From: Rutidosis leptorrhynchoides
Taxonomy: Eukaryota; Streptophyta; Magnoliopsida; Asterales; Asteraceae
Assembly (NCBI RefSeq): GCF_046630445.1
Contig: NC_092341.1
Coordinates: forward strand, 5,706,001-5,770,000
Length of the DNA: 64,000 bases
Direction: 5' to 3'
Every line of letters starts with the position of its first letter. Position 1 is the stretch's first letter. The translations under genes and the position numbers were made by a program. Of this stretch, positions 56,517 through 64,000 are shown in pieces. The notes under the pieces were generated by a model that worked only from the letters and a program-made list of their open reading frames with translations, had not been told where the DNA came from and made no database searches.

Positions 56517-58495
56517 TGATGTCGTAGCGTGGGGGTACGAAATACTTCAAAACTTTAGCAGGAAATACTATTAAATACGATACAATTTTACACAAGATAT
56601 TTATTTATTTAAAGAATTGATATACTTAAACCTTGCTACAACACTTATAGGCAGTGTACCTAATCGTACAATAGTGTAGTTTTTAGTAAGTCCTGTTCGT
56701 TCCACAGGGAAAATCTTTTAATCAAAGATTAACGCTATATTAGTTTAATTTTATAAAAATACAAATATATATATAAGTAATATTATTATTATAAAGGGGG
56801 GTTTTTACCGTTTAATGACCGGTTTGTCGATTTTAAAACTTTAGTCGCAGTTAAAACCAAATGTAAAATATTAAATAAATAAAAGACTTAATTTAAAGCG
56901 TAAAGTAAATAACGATAATGAAATTGCGAATAATAAAAGTGCGATAAAATAAACTTGCAATAATTAAAAAGTACGATAATTAAAAGTGCAATTAAATATA
57001 ATAACAATAAATAAAATGCGATAATTAGAAGTGCAATTAAATATAAAATAAAGGAAATTAAATATAAAATAAAATAATTATGCTTATTTAAACTTCCGTA
57101 ATCATGATGTTTGACGTGTTGATTTTAGTTTTATTCCCATGGGTTAATTGTCCTTTGTCCTGGATTATTTAATATGTCCGTCTGGTTTTTGTCCATAACA
57201 GTCCATCAGTCATAAATATTAAGTGCGAGTGTCCTCGTCAAATTATCCTTATACCCGAAGTCAAATATTCCAACTAATTGAGGACTTAAACTGTAACAAG
57301 ATTTTAATACTTTGTTTAATAATTACACCAGGATGTCGACTGAGTGTAACCCAAGGTTTTAATACTTTGTTAACAATTATGCCAAGTGTCCTTGTACATA
57401 ATTTCACCCCTGTTTTAATAATTCTAGTGGCTATTAATCCATTCCCGTGTCCGGTTAAATGAACGATTATTCGTACATATAAATACCCCGCCCATCGTGT
57501 CCGATCGAGTGTAAATGGTTATTTATAGGGACGCCCAATTATAAATCTTTATATTAAAATTAACAAACTATCATTTAGTTAAACAAATATAAAGTCCATT
57601 AATAGCCCATAGTCTAATTTCCACAAGTGTCGTTCTTTTGTCTAAACCCCAATTATGGTACAAAGCCCAATTACCCAATTTTAGTAATTAGCTCAACATC
57701 ATGATTACTTCGTTTTAAATAAGCATAATAATAACTTAGCTACGAGACATTAATGTAAAAATGTTGAACATAACTTACAATGATTAAAAATAGCGTAGCG
57801 TTACACGGACAGAATTTCGATTTACACCCTTACAACATTCGCTAACATACCCTTATTATTAAAATTAAAATTAAAATTAAAATATAAATTATAAATATAA
57901 ATATTACGTATAGATAGATGGATGGATATATATTGATCAGAATTCGTTTGCTTTTATAGGGAATTGAGTTCAGGGGGTCTCCGCGACTCGCGGCCTTTTC
58001 TGCCTTCAAACTCCGCGAGTCGCGGAGTTTGAAATTCCAGCTCACCAACTTTGGAGTCTTTATTGCCGACGGATTTTTATTATTTATATAATATATAAAT
58101 AATTATAAGAATTATTTAAATATTATATTATATTTATGTGCATAGTTGACTTGTAATTTTTAGTCCGTTGCGTCGAGCGTTGAGAGTTGACTCTGGTCCC
58201 GGTTCCGGATTTTTGAACGTCCTTGCGTACAATTTAATATCTTGTACTTTGCGTTTTGAATCTTGTACTCTTGTAATTTCGAGACGTTTCTTATCAATAA
58301 TTGGAACCTCTTTGATTGTATTTTGTACTTTTGAGCTTTTTGGTCATTTGCGTCTTCAATTCGTCGAATCTGTCTTTTGTCTTCACCTTTTAATATTTAA
58401 ACGAATATCACTTGTAAATAGAACAATTGCAACTAAAAGCTTGTCTTTCTTGGGGAATAATGCTATGAAATATATGTTCGTTTTTAGCATTATCA
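56517..58495 (-). repeat. 3' LTR of the Athila-like element
   Basis: 1979 bp, plus strand TGATGTCGTAGCG ... TTAGCATTATCA. It contains a tandem stretch of aagtgcgataa-type words (about 56890-57060) and a pair of GC-rich palindromes (57977-58030). Confidence 0.85.
57977..58030. repeat. GC-rich palindrome pair in Athila-like LTR
   Basis: CTCCGCGACTCGCGG, then after about 15 bases a perfect hairpin: AAACTCCGCG, loop agt, CGCGGAGTTT (58008-58030). Isolated GC island in AT-rich LTR; the same pair recurs at 62746-62797. Confidence 0.85.
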
Positions 58496-60570
58496 AATAT
58501 TCCCACACTTGAGCGTTGCTTGTCCTCAAGCAATATAGTCTTAAAATACTAGAATCACTTCTTTATTCTTCACACTTTGTACATCAGTGATTTCTTTACG
58601 GCGGTATAAACAATGGTAGTAACGTTGTGGTTTACAGTCCCATATGACTATAAAAATTTAGATCCTTTAAGGAAATTGGATCTTTATGAAAACATTTGAT
58701 CTTTTGAAAATTAAATCTAGTTTTTACCCTAGATAAGTTTTCCGGAATAACCCTTCACCGGTATTTGCAAATTCTTTTTGTGGGTTTGGTGGGTTTCAGA
58801 TTTGAAAATTTTAGCTCAAAACTTGCGGTTTTGTGTCACCCACTTGCTAACCTTGTATTGGGAAAGCAACACGTCCAGTATACTTGCTCCGTATATTACC
58901 TTTCGGTAAACTACCGTCCGGTTGTAAAGGAAAGCGTTGAACAAGCAACTTTTAAGGCAATGTCCCCTGATATGCTTTTAATTATGGTCTATAACGTGTC
59001 GGACGCAATTACTATCCTTGGTAGGAGCAATAGTAAAGCTCACCCTTATAATTTTTCGGTCTGGCACAAGGTCCTGTCTTTGACCATGCTATGCAACCAC
59101 CGTTCTTACGGTTGACACCCGATTTGGTTCAGGTGACCTAATGAATTCCAGGTGAATTTCTAGGATTTTACGTTCAATGGTAATGAACGCATTGAAAATG
59201 GGTTTTCAGAAAACAAATCGGTTTATAATTTGATCAAAATATTTTCTCGTTCAAGCTCGAGTTTAGATATCATTGAATTCCATGAGTTTGAATTCTCAAT
59301 CTTTAAGGTCAATCTCAAGGATTGAGTAATATCAGTCTTAAAAGCTGATTTTTAATCTTTAAGGAGATTACCCTTTCTGGGGATCTGATTCATTAGTCTT
59401 ATCAAGCTAATTTGCACGGTGTCCCCCCCATTGTACGAGATAAATCCTTCTCATGGTTAGGATAAATCTGACCACTTGGCGACCCTGTTTGATGCTGAGG
59501 TCCGTGGATTTCCTGCTGATTTTAGTGATGACTTTTCTAGATTTTTCGTCAACCTACAGCTGGTCTGGACGACAACTTCCTGACCTAAATCAAGAAGCGC
59601 GTTTCTTTTTCGGAAGACTTTACTTCCTTTTAATGATGGAATTGATTCATCGTGTAGATCCATCTCTTCTTTTCTTTCATCGGGTAAAACAGTTTAGTTT
59701 AGTCCAAAGCAAAAGTATTTTCAGTTATTTGTTACAGAAATATGTGACATATGTTTAAAATATCTTGGTAAATTTTCCCACACTTGGCTTTTATTTTCAT
59801 TTTTATTGTCCTCTATTCCATTTTAAATGAATTTTAACATTTTGATTTGTTTCTCAATTTATGTCCTTTCCGAGGTAACAATAATTTCGGTGTTAAAACC
59901 TAGTTTTATCATTCATAAATATGTATAAACATGATTTTGAGTTCATTTAATTGAAAATTTTGAAAAATTTTACTAGAATTGGGTAGTCAGTATATAAGAC
60001 TAGGGCTGTTCTTTATTATCAGAGAGCACTAGATTCTAATACAACTACTACTTTACCAGTATTTCTAATTGTAACCAAGTGTATAAAGTAAAAATTTTAA
60101 AATCCGAAAGAATTTAACCCCTTTCCGCACTTAAGATCTTGCAATGCCCTCATTTGCAAGAAATCAGTAACAATTTAAATTATTGAGGGTGATTTGTGTG
60201 AAAATGATTAAATTTTACCAAAGTTTCCAAACATATTTGTGTTTGTGTTGAATGATAAATGGTGCACATCATTTGTTCATTCCGTCTTGTTGTTATATCA
60301 CATTTATTTTGCATCTTGTCGTCAAAATTAGTTGCTTTTGCTGAACTTAATGCCAGTCTTTGAAAATGCGTTGTTTTACCCTGTTGTGTACATAAGATAA
60401 ACTGCAAACATATATACATATTTTTGAAGTTTGGTATATTACCCCACATTCAAAAATTATTAAAATCTAATAATAAAAGTTAGAAAATTATAAAAACTAT
60501 TACAATATTAACATAAGTATTATTAAATGTATCAACATTACAAATTATAAAATAAATAAAACTAAGTAGA
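58496..60570 (-). other. 3' non-coding region of the Athila-like element
   Basis: No supported coding sequence. The polypurine tract abuts the LTR at 58496-58510. Two further GTGTGGG-type purine runs on the minus strand lie near 59777-59788 and 60441-60450. Confidence 0.6.
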
Positions 60571-63500
60571 CTAGGGATGATACTGATACCAGTAGGGGTT
60601 CCATGCATAACCATATGTGTTATAAAATGCTTCGGCTGGGTTATACGTAGGATACGGTGGTTGGATCTCTATAGACCAGGGAGGAAATACGGGCGATGGA
60701 GTAGGAATATAGTTTCTACCTATTTGTTGGCAATAAGCTATGATTTGGTTTTGATGAACTTGCCAATCTTTAAATGCTCGATGTCTAGCATGTTCGTGTT
60801 CTTGTGAAGCTATAAACCTTTGCATTTCTGTCATTTCATTTCCCCCTCCCACATTACATGGCTGTTGGTTTCTCTCAACCTGTGGATGTCTACCATTATA
60901 TCGTACTACGGCGTTATTTCGCCTTTTCAAAACCTTCGCACCATGGTATACATTTAAACCTATTGTATCGCGGGGTTCTGGTTCTCCGATTAGTAATCCC
61001 CCCCGACTTGTATCCACACCGAGATATTCAGCAATCAAAGTAATAAATGTACCACTTCCTATTATGCTATGCGGTCTCATCCCCCTAACCATAGCTGATA
61101 AATAATAACCTACACAATAAGGTATACTTACAGCGCTTTGTGGGTCTCGAATACACATGTGGTAAAACAAATCCTGTTCATTTACCTTTTCCTTGTTCTT
61201 ACCTCGTTGTGTAATCGAATTGGCTAAAAATCTATGAATTACTCTTAACTCTGCTCTATCTATATCCAAATAAGAGTAATTTCCCCCTTTAAATCGGTGA
61301 TGGCTAGTCATTTGACTCCATACACCATGCGTATCAAAATTTTCGTCTATCTTTCTACCATTTAGTATCAACCCTCTACAATCGGCAGATGCTAACTCCT
61401 CAGGCGTATATATACGTAAAGCCTGAGCCATGTCTAGTAAAGACATGTGGTGCATCGAACCTCCTAACAAAAATCTAATAAAAGATCGATCGGTTAAACT
61501 AGCTACCCGATCATTTATTTCTATACTACACAACAATTCTTCACACCATACTTTATATACAGGTCTACGCATGTTGAATAACCGTACCCAATCGTTGAAA
61601 GTAGAATTATCATACCTCTGTGCAAGTAATTCCCTAATTGGCCCGGCTAATTCTACAGCTTCTAATGTTCCCCATTCTATGACCCTAGGTACCTCAACAG
61701 CTTTAGAATGAAGAGTATGCAATCCTCTTTGGTATTTTGGATAATCTATCCAACGTCTGTCAAATCTCAAGTTCGGGTGCAAATCTTCTAAGTGCATATC
61801 AGAAAATGTCATTACTGGATGAGGTATATCTTGCTTGTAGTAGTTATCCACCTCCTGTTGGTCCGCATTCTCAGGAGGAGCATTGCGAGCTTGGGATGAA
61901 GATTCACCCCTTTCAGTCTGCAAAACACATCAAACACAATTTTTGTGCATCCAGGTATGCATTAGTGTCAGCAAAATTATCAATCAAAATAATTACAATA
62001 ACATGTCCAATTTATATCAAACTTATGCTCATTTTCATATTTTTATCAAATCTACACTTTTTCAAATAAGCATATACGAAAATGTTTGCCAAGTTCATAA
62101 GCATTCAACTCAAATAACATGTCAAAATAATCATTACTAGCAATTAAACAAGTCTCAATTGGCATTATCTCTCAAAAATCAAGTTCATGAATTTTAGACT
62201 TGAAAAAGTCCACTTTAATTCTCAAAATCATGTTCAGGCTCAAAGTTTGGATCATTTAACTACCTAAACATGTTACACTACTTAATTTAGCAACAATTCA
62301 TGATAAAAATCGGCCATAACCTGTTTATATCAAAAAGCCCCAAATTGCTCAAGAACACAAACCCTAGATTACTCAAAATTTGAAGTTTAAGGCTTCTAAT
62401 CATGTTAAATAGTATTAATCTAGGTTATACAAGCATAATACATAAGCAATTTAAGCATAATTACACTAAAAGGCATCAAAATCGAATTGGGTATAAAATT
62501 GCTCAAGAACACTAATTTTTGGATTAAATGGTGTTTAGGTGTAGAAATTTACCATTTTTGTTGAGTAATTCCTTGATAGCATCCTTCTTAACATGATTTT
62601 AGTAAAAGATTTGATGATTAACGGTGAAAAATTGTGAATTTGGGAGTGTTTTCTCGGGTTTTTTCGGGTGTTATTTCGCAGTATTTTTGTGGTGTGGTAT
62701 GTGGACTGATCAGTTTACGTTTTTATTTTTTTCTGAGTTTTGGTCCCTCCGCGAGTCGCGGTGTTTGACCCTTCAAACTCCGCGAGTCGCGGAGTTTGTA
62801 TTTTTTTTTTAAACATCTTATACTAATTAAAACAATTAAGTAATTAATTTTAAAATTTTGTTTCCCTTGTTATTTAGGACGAGGTCGTTTCGGATCGATG
62901 TCCTAGTCCGTCCTTTGACAAAATTTTAAAATTTATCAATTCAAAGCGCGGTTTTAAAAGTAAAGATTTTTGTTTTTTTTAATGTTTTTGGCATACTTTA
63001 GTTTAATAAGATTAAAAATAATGATAATAAAAGTCCTCGTCCCTCCCTCAGGTAAAGCAATTTCGGTTCAGAGACCTAGTCTTCAACTTACGACGAATTT
63101 TAAAAATCATATTTTTAACTTAACGAAATAAAATAAATTTTTGTTTTTAAATTCACACCAAACTTAAATTTAAAATGCATAAAATTAAAAATTCACACCA
63201 AACTTAATTAAAAATTGATATTATAAATTCACACCAAACTTATATTTAATTTTGTTGTTATACATACAAACTTATATTAAAAATATTAAAATTTTCAAAT
63301 ATTGACAAACTTAAATATATTGATCTTACAAAGTTCACAATATTAATTTAAGATTTATATATTAATTTTAAAAACATGGTAAAAATAAAATTAAAAATCT
63401 TTTTGGCTTTTACCCCACTTTAATCAATCAAATATTATCAAAAATATGTGCCCCTCTTTTTGGTAAAGTAATTTCGGTTCCATAACCTAATTTAACTCAT

Positions 63501-63774
63501 GACGAATTTTTGAAATATTTTGGGTTGATTGATTAAAGATATTTATACCTTAAGAATAAACGTTAAATTTCGCCGTGATGTAATAAATTTTTGAATGATA
63601 TCAATAATTTCGGTCGCCAAACCTAATTTTATTCAATACCAATTTAATACTTTATAGCGAACAAATTAGCGTTTATTATCAAAAGGTTAAAAATAAAAAT
63701 AAAAATAAAAACAAAAAACTGTACAGACTTACCTGTGAGATAGTATTCTTAGTTATACGATCTATCACATTCAT
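60571..63774 (-). CDS. Athila ORF1/env-like protein, two exons, about 462 aa
   Basis: Exon 1 (63774-63733) encodes MNVIDRITKNTISQ; donor CACAG^GTAAGT. Intron 63732-61918 (1815 bp), acceptor TTTTGCAG. Exon 2 (61917-60571) opens in phase with TERGESSSQ. The long exon has no ATG until residue about 36 of its own, so the splice supplies the start. It carries an Athila ORF1-type region (PF03078-like): WVRLFNMRRPVYKVWCEELL, LASLTDRS-like and LLDMAQALRIYTPEELASAD, then AELRVIHRFLANSITQRG. The C-terminus is Pro/Tyr/Trp-rich (ends YAWNPYWYQYHP). No convincing transmembrane helix, so 'env-like' is positional only. The start codon lies inside the upstream ORF in another frame, which would need a spliced subgenomic mRNA. 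Reading frame intact, suggesting a young copy. Confidence 0.75.
62746..62797. repeat. GC-rich palindrome pair in intron of the ORF1/env-like gene
   Basis: CCTCCGCGAGTCGCGG, then AAACTCCGCG-agt-CGCGGAGTTT (62775-62797). Same word pair as in the LTR at 57977-58030, 4.8 kb away and in a non-LTR part of the element. Confidence 0.85.
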
Positions 63775-64000
63775 AAGATAGTCGGTTTAATTGGTTTTCC
63801 ATGGCTACATAGGCGTAACCTCGAGCATTCAGTGTTTTTTCTTCTAAACATATGAACGGTCCGTCTCTGCATAAAGTAACAAATTCGGTATTTGAATAGG
63901 TTTGATTATTTGAACATTTACCTCCATGTGACCATTTTCCGCATTTGTGACATCTTTCTAGGTGTCGTGCTCTTCTTTTCGCTGTGGATTTTGATTTTCC
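63753..64000 (-). CDS. C-terminus of upstream Athila-like ORF with zinc knuckle (partial)
   Basis: Open from the window edge to TAA at 63753-63755 (81 codons). Basic start (KSTAKRRARHLERC), a knuckle-like CHKCGKWSHGGKC (C-X2-C-X4-H-X3-C, one residue shorter than the usual gag knuckle), then TEFVTLCRDGPFICLEEK and YAYVAMENQLNRLSYE. Likely a gag-type or accessory nucleic-acid-binding protein; I cannot tell whether it is the end of gag or of a longer polyprotein. Its last codons overlap the start of the spliced ORF1/env-like gene in another frame. Confidence 0.6.

Larger units (their letters stand above)
56517..64000 (-). mobile_element. Athila-like Ty3/gypsy retrotransposon, 3' portion (runs off the window)
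   Basis: On the minus strand the order is an upstream ORF (from beyond 64000), spliced ORF1/env-like gene, 2-kb non-coding 3' region, polypurine-like AAGTGTGGGAATATT at the LTR border, and a 3' LTR starting TGATAATGCTAAAAACG. The order and LTR start fit the Athila lineage. It inserted into the L1 LINE; gggac (56512-56516) is the expected left target duplication, its partner lying outside the window. Confidence 0.8.

Noticed and set aside
58765..59115. 116-codon ORF
   Set aside because: Antisense to the Athila-like element and without recognisable motif.
59453..59758. 101-codon ORF in the Athila-like 3' region
   Set aside because: No recognisable domain, in the non-coding part and antisense to the element.

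Overview
The window reads as nuclear DNA of a flowering plant, most likely a eudicot of the daisy family (Asteraceae). This rests on remembered resemblance of several element families (an Athila-type LTR, a Cassandra TRIM, Tekay/Del-like LTRs, a reverse transcriptase family) to Asteraceae sequences; no search was possible. It is AT-rich, full of microsatellites, and made almost entirely of transposable elements inserted into one another. Coding potential is sparse and mostly broken.

Layout. 1-1,576: a frameshifted 'putative plant transposon protein' gene between arrays of a CGCAAG/CTTGCG palindromic word. 1,577-14,304: a complete 12.7-kb non-autonomous LTR element (minus strand, LTRs of about 4.2 kb, non-coding interior, TSD TTATA). 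14,310-21,517: an eight-exon DUF1985/Ulp1-type cysteine protease gene carrying a stop and a lost splice donor. Its first intron holds a solo LTR, and four of its seven introns carry the same palindromic arrays. 21,518-27,240: gag remnant, minisatellite split by another solo LTR, 125-bp tandem repeats and a LINE tail. 27,245-33,501: mostly featureless DNA with two Tourist-like MITEs, a SINE tail and a GC-rich palindrome array. 33,502-37,465: a Helitron carrying gene fragments. 37,647-38,066: a small single-exon gene, the best host-gene candidate.

38,796-49,861: a non-LTR retroelement lying between TAA-type microsatellites. It has N-terminal zinc fingers, a YLDD reverse transcriptase, a C-terminal CCHC and a PD-(D/E)XK-like nuclease segment, which is the restriction-like-endonuclease (R2/R4) layout. 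It is split by a Cassandra TRIM (5S-rRNA-derived LTRs), which is itself split inside its primer-binding site by a very young non-autonomous LTR element. 50,042-50,565: a small copia-like solo LTR. 50,913-56,516: an L1-type LINE on the minus strand, split by a 3.25-kb solo LTR. 56,517-64,000: the 3' part of an Athila-like element on the minus strand, with LTR, a spliced ORF1/env-like gene whose start codon overlaps the upstream ORF, and the end of that upstream ORF.

The genes do not form a pathway. They are replication and packaging genes of separate elements plus a passenger protease. The most notable cross-element signals are: (i) a short hairpin with base-pair covariation in five otherwise divergent LTR families; (ii) short GC-rich palindromic words, different in each element but built the same way, embedded in AT-rich LTRs and introns; and (iii) Pol III-type promoters (5S-like, tRNA-like) inside LTRs of two unrelated elements.
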